A DNA stretch of 46,234 nucleotides from Proteobacteria bacterium UBA2383. GTDB lineage: Bacteria > Pseudomonadota > Gammaproteobacteria > Competibacterales > Competibacteraceae. Of this stretch, positions 27,007 to 35,824 are shown piece by piece. The stretch spans positions 1 to 46,234 of the forward strand of contig DDST01000087.1 in assembly GCA_002343485.1 (NCBI GenBank), in the 5' to 3' direction. Below the pieces are notes generated by a model. The model was not told the DNA's origin. It did no database searches and saw nothing but the letters and a program-made list of their open reading frames with translations. A program made the translations under genes and the position numbers. Every line of letters begins with the position of its first letter. The stretch's first letter is position 1.

Positions 27007-27483
27007 TCAACGAATATCGCAAATGCCATAAATTTCGCCTTTGCGGCTCGGCTCGTTTTCAAGGCGGCAGACGAGGGAAATTGGTTTGCCCTGAAGTTCG
27101 CCATTCTCCTCGTAGTTCATCTTATCGAACATCCAGGCCTTGTATTCCTTACCCTGGTGCAGAATGAGCAAGGTCTGCTCGATGAAGGGTTGATGGGGCA
27201 GAAATGAACCGAGCAAAGAACTCCTGAAGATAGCAGGCAGGCGAAATTCGCCATTTGCGTCAGTCACTGCTTCATCGGCGCCGGTTTCTTTGCCCCAGGC
27301 CCAAATAAACTTGCGATTAATAACCGCGCCGGCGACTGGCTGATTCTGGCTAAGGACGACCCCTTGAACTGCCGAAAATACGCAAACCTTACCCATCGCA
27401 TTGGCCTTTTCTATCACGGTAAAGAATAACAGGGCGAAGATCAGACTTCCCCCCAAGCATTGAAGCATGACATGCTTTCTCAT
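27007..27483 (-). CDS. DUF6795-like secreted protein (possible lipase immunity protein)
   Basis: 158 residues from the ATG at 27483 (MRKHVMLQ), rejecting a longer in-frame extension without signal. Residues 1-29 form a signal peptide with a hydrophobic core (LIFALLFFTVI) and ANA cleavage site. The mature part, MGKVCVFSAVQGVVL ... VAGAVINRKFIW ... DEAVTDANGEFRLP ... GKEYKAWMFDKMNYEENGEL ... KGEIYGICDI, resembles from memory the DUF6795 family: a carboxypeptidase-regulatory-like beta sandwich often adjacent to class 3 lipases. It lies 27 bases upstream of the lipase on the same strand, so a co-expressed pair. Periplasmic location fits protection from an incoming lipase. Confidence 0.8.
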   Translation of the reverse strand: MRKHVMLQCLGGSLIFALLFFTVIEKANAMGKVCVFSAVQGVVLSQNQPVAGAVINRKFIWAWGKETGADEAVTDANGEFRLPAIFRSSLLGSFLPHQPFIEQTLLILHQGKEYKAWMFDKMNYEENGELQGKPISLVCRLENEPSRKGEIYGICDIR

Positions 27484-27824
27484 AGAAGCCCTGGACTCTT
27501 CAAATAACCGTAGTGGTGCTGCTGGTGAATCGTCCACCCTGGATCTGCCTGGTTGGCCGCACATGGCATCCCCCTTGTCTTGAATACAAATAGGATGCTA
27601 CACAAGACCACCGATACCGGCAACGACCGGCCTACGGCGCGGCCATCCATTGCGCTGGAGGATCAAATGCTGACATTGCTGGCGTCGCAACGGACCGGCA
27701 TCCCCATCTAATGGGATGACTGATCATGACCGGATTATTGCTACCCTGGATTCTCTGCTCACCGGCATTTAATGCCGGTCTGCTCTATGCTGTTAATAAA
27801 TAACCTTACGATCCACATTAGATC
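27484..27824. other. Intergenic region between the lipase pair and hemC
   Basis: 341 bases, divergent promoters expected. It contains a hairpin ACCGGCAT-TTA-ATGCCGGT (27761-27779) about 45 bases ahead of hemC, with no T-run after it. A 25-codon hydrophobic open frame (27726-27803) spans the hairpin but has no convincing ribosome-binding site. No trace of algR or algZ was seen. Confidence 0.4.
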
Positions 27825-28757
27825 ATGCCCACCGATACCCTGCGCATTGCCACCCGTAAAAGTCCCCTCGCCCTCTGGCAAGCTGAACACGTCGCCGGGC
27901 GCCTGCGCCAGACCCATCCGGGTTTACCAGTGGAACTGGTGGGCATGGTGACCCAGGGCGACAGAATTCTCGACAGCCCCCTGGCCCGGATCGGCGGCAA
28001 GGGCTTGTTTGTCAAGGAGTTGGAGCAGGGATTGCTCGACGGTCGCGCCGATATTGCCGTACATTCCATGAAGGATGTGCCGGTCACCTTTCCAGAAAAT
28101 CTGGGTCTACCCGTCATTCTGACCCGCGAAGATCCCCGCGACGCTTTCATATCACGCCATTATTCCCATCCTGATGCCCTGCCGGTTAACGCCCGGATCG
28201 GCACCTCCAGCTTGCGCCGCCAATGCCAGCTGGCTGCCCGCTATCCCGGTTGGGAAATTTGCAGCTTGCGCGGCAACGTCGGCAGCCGGCTAGCTAAGCT
28301 GGATACCGGCGAATTTGATGCGATCCTGCTAGCGGCGGCCGGTCTGAAACGGCTTGGATTGGAAGAACGTATCACCCTCGCGCTGGAGCCTGAATTCAGC
28401 CTGCCCGCCATTGGCCAGGGAGCGATTGGTGTGGAATGCCGGTTGGATGACACCCGAACTTTGGAATTGATTGCAGGACTCGATGACCCCGCCACCCATA
28501 TCCGGGTCACGGCGGAACGGGCCTTCAATGCCAAATTACAAGGTGGCTGTCAGATTCCCATCGCCGGTTATGCCCTGCTAGAGAACGGGCAAATTTGGTT
28601 ACGCGGCCTGGTGGGCGAACCGAACGGTAGCCAAATCATTGCTGGTGAAATTCGCGGTTCATCTGTAGACGCCGGAAATCTCGGCGTGGCGCTTGCTGAA
28701 GAGTTGCTCGGACGCGGCGCCGATACCATTTTGCGCCGGTTGCTGGCCCCCTGCTGA
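27825..28757 (+). CDS. hemC: Porphobilinogen deaminase (hydroxymethylbilane synthase)
   Basis: Condenses four porphobilinogens to hydroxymethylbilane. 310 residues. Seen: RIATRKSPLALWQA, GGKGLFVKELEQ, VHSMKDVP (catalytic Asp region), GTSSLRRQCQL, and Cys242 in LQGGCQIPI, which carries the dipyrromethane cofactor. First gene of a hemC-hemD-hemX-hemY operon; hemD starts one base after its stop. Confidence 0.98.
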   Translation: MPTDTLRIATRKSPLALWQAEHVAGRLRQTHPGLPVELVGMVTQGDRILDSPLARIGGKGLFVKELEQGLLDGRADIAVHSMKDVPVTFPENLGLPVILTREDPRDAFISRHYSHPDALPVNARIGTSSLRRQCQLAARYPGWEICSLRGNVGSRLAKLDTGEFDAILLAAAGLKRLGLEERITLALEPEFSLPAIGQGAIGVECRLDDTRTLELIAGLDDPATHIRVTAERAFNAKLQGGCQIPIAGYALLENGQIWLRGLVGEPNGSQIIAGEIRGSSVDAGNLGVALAEELLGRGADTILRRLLAPC

Positions 28758-28758
28758 A

Positions 28759-29586
28759 ATGAGTGCTCCCTCACCCTCAACACCGCTTCCAGACGAGAGG
28801 AGCCAGTCCCTGAACGGCCTGGGGGTGCTGGTTACCCGCCCCGAGCATCAAGCTGACGCTCTGTGCCAGTTGATCAAGCAACACGGCGGCACCGCTATCC
28901 GTTGGCCGGCACTGGTCATCACCGAACCACGCGACTGGACACCAGCGCTGGCGATTTTTGACCAACTGGCCGATTACAATCTGGCGATTTTCACCAGTAC
29001 GAACGCTGTTGATCGAGCGTTGCCTTTGATTCAGGAACGCGGCGGATTCCCACCCCAGCTGGATATTGCCGCCATTGGTCAGGCGACCGCTCAAGCGCTG
29101 GAACGGCAAGGCGTGACCCGCTGCCTACGGCCAGCACACGGCTTTACCAGCGAAGCACTGTTGGAGCTGCCCCGCCTGCAACACGTTGCCGGTCAAAATA
29201 TTGTGATCATTCGCGGCGAAGGCGGACGGGAATGGCTGGCGGATACCCTGATCGCTCGTGATGCATGGGTAGCCCGCGCTGAAGTTTACCGGCGGCAGCC
29301 ACCCGCTGTCGATGCCAAACCGCTTCTAGATCGCTGGGCACAGGGCGAAATTGGCGCGGTTGTTATCACCAGCACCGAGAGCCTGCGGAATCTTTTTGAT
29401 ATGCTAAAGACAGCCGGGCAAAACAATTTACGTGACACACCCCTGGTCGTGGTCAGCGCCCGCATCCGGCAAATTGCCGTGGAATACGGCTGCCGCTACC
29501 CCCTGCTCGCCCGGGACGCCAGCAACCAAGCCATCCTTGCCGCTCTGTTCGGCCTGACAACGAATCCACCACCACCTCTTCGGTAA
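28759..29586 (+). CDS. hemD: Uroporphyrinogen-III synthase
   Basis: Closes hydroxymethylbilane with inversion of ring D. 275 residues from the ATG at 28759, one base after the hemC stop; a longer frame reaching into hemC is discarded. The family is poorly conserved, but GVLVTRPEHQADALCQLI, FTSTNAVDRAL, GQATAQALERQG, IIRGEGGREWLADTL and ITSTESLRNLF are typical, as is position between hemC and hemX. Confidence 0.95.
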   Translation: MSAPSPSTPLPDERSQSLNGLGVLVTRPEHQADALCQLIKQHGGTAIRWPALVITEPRDWTPALAIFDQLADYNLAIFTSTNAVDRALPLIQERGGFPPQLDIAAIGQATAQALERQGVTRCLRPAHGFTSEALLELPRLQHVAGQNIVIIRGEGGREWLADTLIARDAWVARAEVYRRQPPAVDAKPLLDRWAQGEIGAVVITSTESLRNLFDMLKTAGQNNLRDTPLVVVSARIRQIAVEYGCRYPLLARDASNQAILAALFGLTTNPPPPLR

Positions 29587-29592
29587 CGCGAC

Positions 29593-31143
29593 ATGACAGA
29601 TCAAAAATCTGATACTGACAGCATCCCAACTATCCCAACACTGGACAAACCCGCAGCCTCCTCAACTGCGAAGACGGCATCGAGTACGCCGGCAGTAACG
29701 CCCGCCCCGCTGGCCACGCCTGCGGCAGCCCCAACACCCACGCCCAAAAGCGGCCGGGGACTGGCCGCATTCGCATTGCTGATGGCCTTGGGCGCGGGCG
29801 GCGGCAGCGGCTATCTATGGTACCTATGGCAACAAGAACAGGCCACGCAGACCACCCGGCTGGATCAAGCCATCAAGCAAGCCATCGCTCAGCGGGACCC
29901 TGAATTTCAAGCACTCAAGACCACCGTTGGAGAACTCCAAGCACTCAAGGGTCCAATCGACCAAAACAAGAACGCTATTAGCCAATTGCGCACCGGCGAT
30001 CAGAATCTCAAGGAGCAACTATTGAGCCTGACCGGCGACCTGCAACCCTTGAAAAACGCTATTGAGTTGCAAAAAGGCGAAACCGAAATCGCTAAGAGCG
30101 AAATCAAGCTGTTGCGCGAGAGCCATGAGGCCCACAAGAACTCAGTTCAACAGGAAAAACAGGCGCTTGGCGCGCAAATTCAGGAACAGGAAACGCGCCT
30201 AGCCCAACTTAATGAGCATCTGAAAAACCTGCAACTCAGTCATAACGGCTTAGCCGACCACCTGGAAACCGTCAAACTGATCGCTTCCAAGGGCGGCGAT
30301 ACTAACGCCTTCCCTCTAGCAGAAGTTGATTATTTGCTGCGGCTGGCTGACACCAAACTTAAGCTGGAACACAACGTCGAGGCCGCCCGTCTGGCACTGA
30401 GCGCTGCCCAACAGCAGTTAAAAACAGTTGACGAAAAAAGATTGGCTCCAGTGCAAACGATGCTCGGTGAAGCCATCGCCACCCTGGGCGGCGTGCGTCT
30501 ACCCGATCTCAACGCGCTCGCTCATAAACTGGTCGAAATGGAAAAGCAAATCAACGGCCTGCCGCTAAAACTCGACTCAGGCGTACCCGATATCAAGAAT
30601 CGGGTTAAACCCGCCACCACGGTTACTTTGAGCGACGATGCCGAGCGCCCTTGGTGGGATCGCACCAGCGAGGCGGTTTGGCATCAGTTCAAAGACATCG
30701 TGGTCATCCGCCGCGAGCGCAGTGAAGCACCACCGCTCATTGCCCGTGAGGATGAATTCTTCCTGCGCCAGAACCTGCGGCTGGAACTGGAAAGCCTGCG
30801 GACCGCTCTCTTGCGTAGCAACGCTCAAGCCTTCCAGGATTCCTATGGACAGATCCGCAACTGGACGGAAAGCTATTTTGACACGGCTGACCCGAAAGTC
30901 ACTGCGTTCCTGGCCGAGCTTCAAGCCTTGCAAGCGGTACAGTTCAACCCCTACATTCCTGACTTAACGGGTCTCAGGCAATCGTTCCAGGAATTCATCA
31001 CCCAGCGGCAGCCCATCCGGACCATGCGGCCAGCATCCGCAGTTTCGGGCGCTTCAAAAGCGGCCTCGCTACCAGTGGAGCCGGCGGAACCCGCCGCGGA
31101 ACCGGCTGAATCACCGGCGATGAACGAGGAGACAAAACCATGA
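29593..31143 (+). CDS. hemX: HemX-like membrane protein of the hem operon
   Basis: 516 residues. An N-terminal cytoplasmic tail rich in Pro, Ala and Thr (1-55) is followed by one membrane segment (about 56-79, ending GYLWYLW), then a long coiled coil (about 95-240) and a periplasmic C-terminal domain, ending in an Ala/Pro/Glu-rich tail. Annotated historically as a uroporphyrinogen methyltransferase homologue in E. coli, but no SAM-binding methylase motif is present; it is thought to be a membrane partner of HemY. Overlaps hemY by four bases (ATGA). Confidence 0.9.
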   Translation: MTDQKSDTDSIPTIPTLDKPAASSTAKTASSTPAVTPAPLATPAAAPTPTPKSGRGLAAFALLMALGAGGGSGYLWYLWQQEQATQTTRLDQAIKQAIAQRDPEFQALKTTVGELQALKGPIDQNKNAISQLRTGDQNLKEQLLSLTGDLQPLKNAIELQKGETEIAKSEIKLLRESHEAHKNSVQQEKQALGAQIQEQETRLAQLNEHLKNLQLSHNGLADHLETVKLIASKGGDTNAFPLAEVDYLLRLADTKLKLEHNVEAARLALSAAQQQLKTVDEKRLAPVQTMLGEAIATLGGVRLPDLNALAHKLVEMEKQINGLPLKLDSGVPDIKNRVKPATTVTLSDDAERPWWDRTSEAVWHQFKDIVVIRRERSEAPPLIAREDEFFLRQNLRLELESLRTALLRSNAQAFQDSYGQIRNWTESYFDTADPKVTAFLAELQALQAVQFNPYIPDLTGLRQSFQEFITQRQPIRTMRPASAVSGASKAASLPVEPAEPAAEPAESPAMNEETKP

Positions 31144-32420
31144 GATTATTGTTCAGCATCATCATCACGCTGTTCATCTCGGTCTGGATGGCGCTATCGC
31201 TCCGGCAAGATCCAGGTTACGCCATGTTTAGCATGGGTCAATGGACTATCGAGACCAGCCTCACGTTCTTCGTCATTTTCCTGATCTTCGCGTTCTTCGC
31301 CTTCTATCTGCTAATTCGATTGGCCGTCCGGCTTTGGCAAACACCCGCCCAAACGCTGGAAGCCAATCAGCGGCGGCTACAGAAAAAAGCCCGTCGACTG
31401 TTTGATCTCGGTATTCGTCAGCTTTCCGCGGGCCAATGGGCGGCGGCTGAGAAGACCTTGCTCAAAGGTGCGGAATCCAGCGAAACGCCTGCTCTGCACT
31501 ACTTGGGTGCGGCACGCGCCGCCCATCATTTCCCTGATGTCAAGTGGCGTCGTGACCTGCACCTGCGCCGGGCTGAAGACTTGCCGGAATCCGACAAAAC
31601 AACCGTACAACTCACCCGTGCGGAATTCCTGCTGGAGGATGGGGATGCTGAACAGGCACGCACTATTCTGGAGTCGCTGCACACCCTCAACCCTCGCCAT
31701 CCAGGCGTACTGCAATGGCTGGCCAAGACCTACCAGTCCCTGAAGGCCTGGGAACCGCTGCAAAAGCTGCTGCCGGAGGTACAGAAGCAAAAGGCATTGG
31801 GCGCTGAATTGTTCGCAGAATTACAGGCCCAGACCTACCTGGCTTTACTGGAAGTCACGGCGGCTGGCGGTTCGCTGGAGAAACTGAGAGAACTGTGGAA
31901 ACAGGCGCCAATCGTGCTGCGTGAAGAGAATGAAGCATTTCTGGTCGCCTATGCAACCGCCTTGTGTGACTGTCAGGCTATTGAAGACGCCGAGGCTCTG
32001 CTACGCGAGGCGATTGACCGGCGCTGGAGCTCAAAGCTGGTCGTTGGCTATGGGATGCTCGGGCGCGGCAATGCCACAGCACAACTGGCTGCCGCTGAAG
32101 GCTGGTTAGCGCAACACGGCGATGATGCGTATTTGCTGCTGACGTTGGGCCGGCTGGCTAAGCGCTGCCAGCAAAATGCCAAGGCGCGCAACTACCTGGA
32201 ACGCAGCATTCAAATCATGCCCACACCGGACGCCTATCAGGAATTGGGTGAGTTGCTAGAGTCCCTGCATGAACTGACCTATGCCGGTCAGTGCTTCCAC
32301 GCTGGATTGCGGTTGTTGGTAGGCAAACCACAAGAGCAACAAGGCGCTATGCTGCCGGCTACCGGGAAGGTGCAGCTTGAAGGGCCGGATCAATCGCCTG
32401 CACCAGCAGCGGCAACCTGA
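31140..32420 (+). CDS. hemY: HemY-like membrane TPR protein of the hem operon
   Basis: 426 residues. Two N-terminal membrane helices (about 2-20 and 37-60) are followed by tetratricopeptide-like helix pairs (for example AGQWAAAEKTLLKGAE, GDAEQARTILESLHTLNPRHPGVLQWLAKTY, CQQNAKARNYLERSIQIMP). Gammaproteobacterial HemY is not protoporphyrinogen oxidase; its proposed role is in organising late haem synthesis at the membrane. Start overlaps hemX as ATGA. Last gene of the operon; a strong hairpin follows. Confidence 0.9.
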   Translation: MRLLFSIIITLFISVWMALSLRQDPGYAMFSMGQWTIETSLTFFVIFLIFAFFAFYLLIRLAVRLWQTPAQTLEANQRRLQKKARRLFDLGIRQLSAGQWAAAEKTLLKGAESSETPALHYLGAARAAHHFPDVKWRRDLHLRRAEDLPESDKTTVQLTRAEFLLEDGDAEQARTILESLHTLNPRHPGVLQWLAKTYQSLKAWEPLQKLLPEVQKQKALGAELFAELQAQTYLALLEVTAAGGSLEKLRELWKQAPIVLREENEAFLVAYATALCDCQAIEDAEALLREAIDRRWSSKLVVGYGMLGRGNATAQLAAAEGWLAQHGDDAYLLLTLGRLAKRCQQNAKARNYLERSIQIMPTPDAYQELGELLESLHELTYAGQCFHAGLRLLVGKPQEQQGAMLPATGKVQLEGPDQSPAPAAAT

Positions 32421-32460
32421 TAACCAATCCGCTCCTCCACTCCTCGACCTCACCTACCCC

Positions 32461-32495
32461 CTCCTCTCTCTTCATAAGTAATGAAGAGAGAGGAG
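32461..32495. terminator. Perfect 15-base-pair hairpin between convergent hemY and reductase
   Basis: CTCCTCTCTCTTCAT and its exact complement flank the five-base loop AAGTA, 40 bases after hemY and 12 bases before the end of the opposing gene. The stem is purine-strand/pyrimidine-strand biased. There is no T-run on either side, so it is not a textbook intrinsic terminator, but position suggests a two-way end or RNA-stabilising stem. Confidence 0.55.
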
Positions 32496-32507
32496 AAAGG
32501 GACAGTT

Positions 32508-33524
32508 TCAACGTGCCGAAAACTCAAAAGAATCGTAGAACAATTGCTCTGCGGGCAATCCCTGCGCCATAAAAGCTGGCTTAGCAGCATCAATCATCGG
32601 TGGCGGGCCGCTCATATAAACATCGTAGCCGCTGAGATCGGGATAATCGGCAATAACAGCTTCATGCACCCAGCCTGTCCGCCCCTTCCAGTGATCTTCA
32701 ATACGTGGCTCCGATAGCACCGGGGTGTAACGGAAGCGGGGATATTCTTCTAGCCAGCGCTGCGGCAACATATTCAGATACAAATCTACCTGCGCCCGCG
32801 CTCCCCAGTACAAATGCAGCGGATGATTCCACCCGATGTGGAAGGCATGTTCCAGCATACCCTTCAGTGGCGCAAATCCGGTGCCGCCGCCCACCAAAAT
32901 GACCGGGCGCGGCGAGTCCTCGCGTAGAAAAAACGTCCCCAGCGGTCCCTGGAAGCGCAGTAAAGCCTTCTCTTTCATCCGCTCGAATATGTAACTGGTA
33001 AAAAAGCCCCCGGGCACATGACGCACATGCAGTTCCAGCAGGCCATCGGCATGGGGCGGATTGGCGAGCGAAAAACCGCGCCGCCGGCCATCCGCCAGCA
33101 AGATATCCACATATTGGCCCGCCAGGAATTGCAAACGCTCCGTGTTAGGCAGCCGCAAAGATAATCGCATGACGTCCGGAGCCAGCAATTCCCGCTGTTC
33201 CACCCGGCAGGGCAAGATTCTCACTGGAATATCACCAGCGGTTTTCACTTCGCGCGCTTCGATCACCAGGTCAGAATCCGGCCGCGCCTGACACAGCAAC
33301 GCCTTACCCTCAATCGCCTCACGCTCGCTGAGAGCAGATGGACGGCCTTCAGGATAGATCACTTGGCCAGACAAAAGCGTACCCATGCAAGAACCACACG
33401 TGCCGTTACGGCAACCATAGGGCAAGATACTACCTTTTTCGCGCAGGGCGGCATCCAGCACGGATTCGTTATCCGCAACCTGAAACTCATGGCCGCCCGG
33501 TTGGATAATGACATGATAAGGCAT
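32508..33524 (-). CDS. 2Fe-2S ferredoxin / FAD / NAD(P)H reductase (CDP-6-deoxy-delta-3,4-glucoseen-reductase-like)
   Basis: 338 residues. N-terminal plant-type 2Fe-2S domain with C38, C43, C46 and C78 (YGCRNGTCGSC ... LLCQARP), then an FAD-binding RRGFSLANPP motif, and an NAD(P)-binding part with GGGTGFAPLKGML and a C-terminal YMSGPPPMIDAA ... FYDSFEF. Electron-transfer enzyme from NAD(P)H to a partner oxygenase or reductase; partner unknown. It follows ubiD on the same strand by 72 bases; in other gammaproteobacteria a flavin reductase (fre) often neighbours ubiD, so a role supplying reduced flavin for the UbiX/UbiD system is possible (inference). The deoxysugar role implied by the family name is unlikely without sugar genes. 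Confidence 0.87.
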   Translation of the reverse strand: MPYHVIIQPGGHEFQVADNESVLDAALREKGSILPYGCRNGTCGSCMGTLLSGQVIYPEGRPSALSEREAIEGKALLCQARPDSDLVIEAREVKTAGDIPVRILPCRVEQRELLAPDVMRLSLRLPNTERLQFLAGQYVDILLADGRRRGFSLANPPHADGLLELHVRHVPGGFFTSYIFERMKEKALLRFQGPLGTFFLREDSPRPVILVGGGTGFAPLKGMLEHAFHIGWNHPLHLYWGARAQVDLYLNMLPQRWLEEYPRFRYTPVLSEPRIEDHWKGRTGWVHEAVIADYPDLSGYDVYMSGPPPMIDAAKPAFMAQGLPAEQLFYDSFEFSAR

Positions 33525-33596
33525 TGATCAACCCACTTGTATAATCTTAGATACGATCTATTGAGAAGCAGATCCATTCAGTCCGGTTCGCCGGAT

Positions 33597-35060
33597 TTAC
33601 AATCCCAACTCTCCCCATAACGCATCCACCCGTTGCTTGACTACCGCGCTCATGGCAATAGGCCGGCCCCATTCCCGCGTTGTCTCACCAGGCCATTTAT
33701 TCGTAGCGTCAAAACCGATTTTCGAACCCAATCCTGATACCGGCGAAGCGAAATCGAGATAATCAATCGGCGTATTCTCAATGGTGACCGTATCCCGCAC
33801 CGGGTCCATACGGGTCGTCATCGCCCAGATTACATCTTTCCAGTCGCGAGTATTGACGTCTTCATCCACCACAATGACGAATTTGGTGTACATGAACTGC
33901 CGCAGAAAGGACCACACACCTAACATGACCCGCTTGGCATGTCCAGGATACTGTTTGCGCATCGCCACAACGGCCAACCGGTAAGAGCAGCCCTCCGGTG
34001 GCAGATAAAAATCGATAATCTCGGGAAACTGCTTTTGCAGAATCGGGACGAACACCTCGTTCAGCGCCACACCGAGAATCGCCGGTTCATCCGGCGGCCG
34101 TCCGGTGTACGTGCTGTGATAAATCGGATTCTCACGGTGCGTGATGCGGTCGATCGTGAACACCGGGAAACGATCCACTTCATTGTAATAACCGGTATGA
34201 TCGCCAAACGGCCCCTCCAGCGCCGTTTCACCAGGTGCGATATATCCTTCCAGCACAAATTCAGCGCTCGCCGGTATTTGCAAATCGCTGTTCAAGCATT
34301 GCGCCAGCTCAGTACGCGACCCACGCAACAATCCAGCAAAGGCATACTCTGACAAAGCGTCCGGCACTGGCGTCACCGCTGCCAGAATGGTTGCTGGATC
34401 AGCACCCAGCGCCACAGCGATAGGGAACGGTTCGCCAGGCCGGGCTTGCTGCCAGTCGCGGAAATCCAGCGCCCCGCCCCGGTGCGCCAGCCAGCGCATG
34501 ATGACCTTGTTCCGCCCGATGACCTGCTGGCGATAGATACCTAGATTCTGGCGTGGTTTATTCGGTCCCCGTGTGACGACCAAGCCCCAGGTGATCAACA
34601 GTCCGGCATCCTCAGGCCAGCAATGCTGCACCGGCAACCGCGCCAGGTCCACATCCGCTGCTTCGATCACCTGTTCCTGACAGGGTGGCCGGCTGACTTT
34701 CTTCGGCGCCATATCCAATACCTTCTTGAAAATTGGCAACTTCTCCCAAGCATCGCGCATCCCTTTCGGTGGATCCGGTTCCTTAAGAAAGGCCAGCAGC
34801 TTGCCTACGTCCCGCAAGGCATCCATGCTATCAGCACCCATACCCAACGCCACCCGGCGCGGCGTACCAAACAGATTGCCCAGTACGGGGATGGTATGGC
34901 CTTTTGGATGCTCGAAGAGAATCGCTGGCCCACCCGCGCGCAGCACCCGGTCGCAAATTTCGGTCATTTCCAAATGGGGATCGATGGTGGCCTGAATACG
35001 CTTCAACTCACCCAGTTGCTCTAACTGAGCAATGAAATCACGTAAATCCCGATATTGCAT
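33597..35060 (-). CDS. ubiD: 3-Polyprenyl-4-hydroxybenzoate decarboxylase
   Basis: Decarboxylates the ring intermediate of ubiquinone synthesis using the prenylated FMN made by UbiX. 487 residues (E. coli 497). Starts MQYRDLRDFIAQLEQLGELKRI; contains GNLFGTPRRVALGMG, NLGIYRQQVIGRNKVIMRWLAHRGGALDF, the catalytic-region EGPFGDHTGYYNEVDRFPVF, and VVDEDVNTRDWKDVIWAMTT with a late GSKIGFDATNKWPGE. AGGA precedes the ATG at moderate distance. Divergent from dctQM. Confidence 0.97.
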   Translation of the reverse strand: MQYRDLRDFIAQLEQLGELKRIQATIDPHLEMTEICDRVLRAGGPAILFEHPKGHTIPVLGNLFGTPRRVALGMGADSMDALRDVGKLLAFLKEPDPPKGMRDAWEKLPIFKKVLDMAPKKVSRPPCQEQVIEAADVDLARLPVQHCWPEDAGLLITWGLVVTRGPNKPRQNLGIYRQQVIGRNKVIMRWLAHRGGALDFRDWQQARPGEPFPIAVALGADPATILAAVTPVPDALSEYAFAGLLRGSRTELAQCLNSDLQIPASAEFVLEGYIAPGETALEGPFGDHTGYYNEVDRFPVFTIDRITHRENPIYHSTYTGRPPDEPAILGVALNEVFVPILQKQFPEIIDFYLPPEGCSYRLAVVAMRKQYPGHAKRVMLGVWSFLRQFMYTKFVIVVDEDVNTRDWKDVIWAMTTRMDPVRDTVTIENTPIDYLDFASPVSGLGSKIGFDATNKWPGETTREWGRPIAMSAVVKQRVDALWGELGL

Positions 35061-35289
35061 GGAGAGCGTCCTAAGCGGAGGGTTGAATCAACCAGTACAA
35101 AAGTGCTTACCGGCATTGATGCAGGAAGCGAAACATTTTAACAGCAAACTCCTCCCCATCTCCGGCCTTGCTATGACAGGTCTATTCTCAGCAACTACAC
35201 TTGCTGAAACTTGCAATTTATCCATAGCGGGCAGCGGCATCATTAACCCATCACCCCCTCACTGCGCCACGCCCAACTCAGGAGGCTCC

Positions 35290-35823
35290 ATGAAGTTCCC
35301 GCTTCGCATCGCGGCGGCTATCGACGCATTGAACACGATGATCGGCCATTGGATGACGTGGCTAATTCTGCTTTGCACCCTGACCAGCGCTACTGCCGCT
35401 ACCCTGCGCTATGCCTTTGACTGGGGATCGAACGCCCTGCTGGAAGCGCAATGGTTCATGTTCGGCTTGGTTTTCCTGTTCTGCTCAGCCTGGACGTTGT
35501 GCGAAGGCGGTCATGTGCGCATCGATGTCGTGTCGTCACGGCTACCGCCGGTGGCACGAGTCTGGATCGATATCGTGGGTTCGCTCTTGTTCCTGCTGCC
35601 GGTCTGCTTGTTGATCGTGGTTGATTCCTGGAACTATTTCCTGCTCTCTTTCCACACGCGCGAAGCCTCGCCCGACCCTGGCGGTTTGATCTGGTGGCCG
35701 CTGAAACTCGCCATCCCAGTCGCATTTGCCCTGCTTAGCCTGCAAGGGTTATCTGAGATCATCAAGAATATTGCGGTCCTGACCGGCGACCGGCCCATGC
35801 CCGCCTTCCATGGAGGGCATTGA
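35290..35823 (+). CDS. dctQ: TRAP transporter small permease
   Basis: 177 residues with four membrane helices, typical DctQ. The open frame runs far upstream but AGGAGG lies five bases ahead of the ATG at 35290, which sets the start. Motifs: RYAFDWGSNALLEAQWFMFGLVFLFCSAWTL and GGHVRIDVV, then GLIWWPLKLAIPVAFALLSLQGLSE, found in the mannitol/2-oxoacid TRAP subgroup. It is followed one base later by dctM; together they form the sodium-driven membrane part of the transporter. Confidence 0.92.
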   Translation: MKFPLRIAAAIDALNTMIGHWMTWLILLCTLTSATAATLRYAFDWGSNALLEAQWFMFGLVFLFCSAWTLCEGGHVRIDVVSSRLPPVARVWIDIVGSLLFLLPVCLLIVVDSWNYFLLSFHTREASPDPGGLIWWPLKLAIPVAFALLSLQGLSEIIKNIAVLTGDRPMPAFHGGH

Positions 35824-35824
35824 C

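Noticed and set aside
27726..27803. 25-codon hydrophobic small frame before hemC
   Set aside because: Weak ribosome-binding site and it spans a hairpin; cannot be told from chance.
35032..35289. N-terminal extension of dctQ across the ubiD promoter region
   Set aside because: A strong AGGAGG directly precedes the ATG at 35290, and the extension overlaps the divergent ubiD start.
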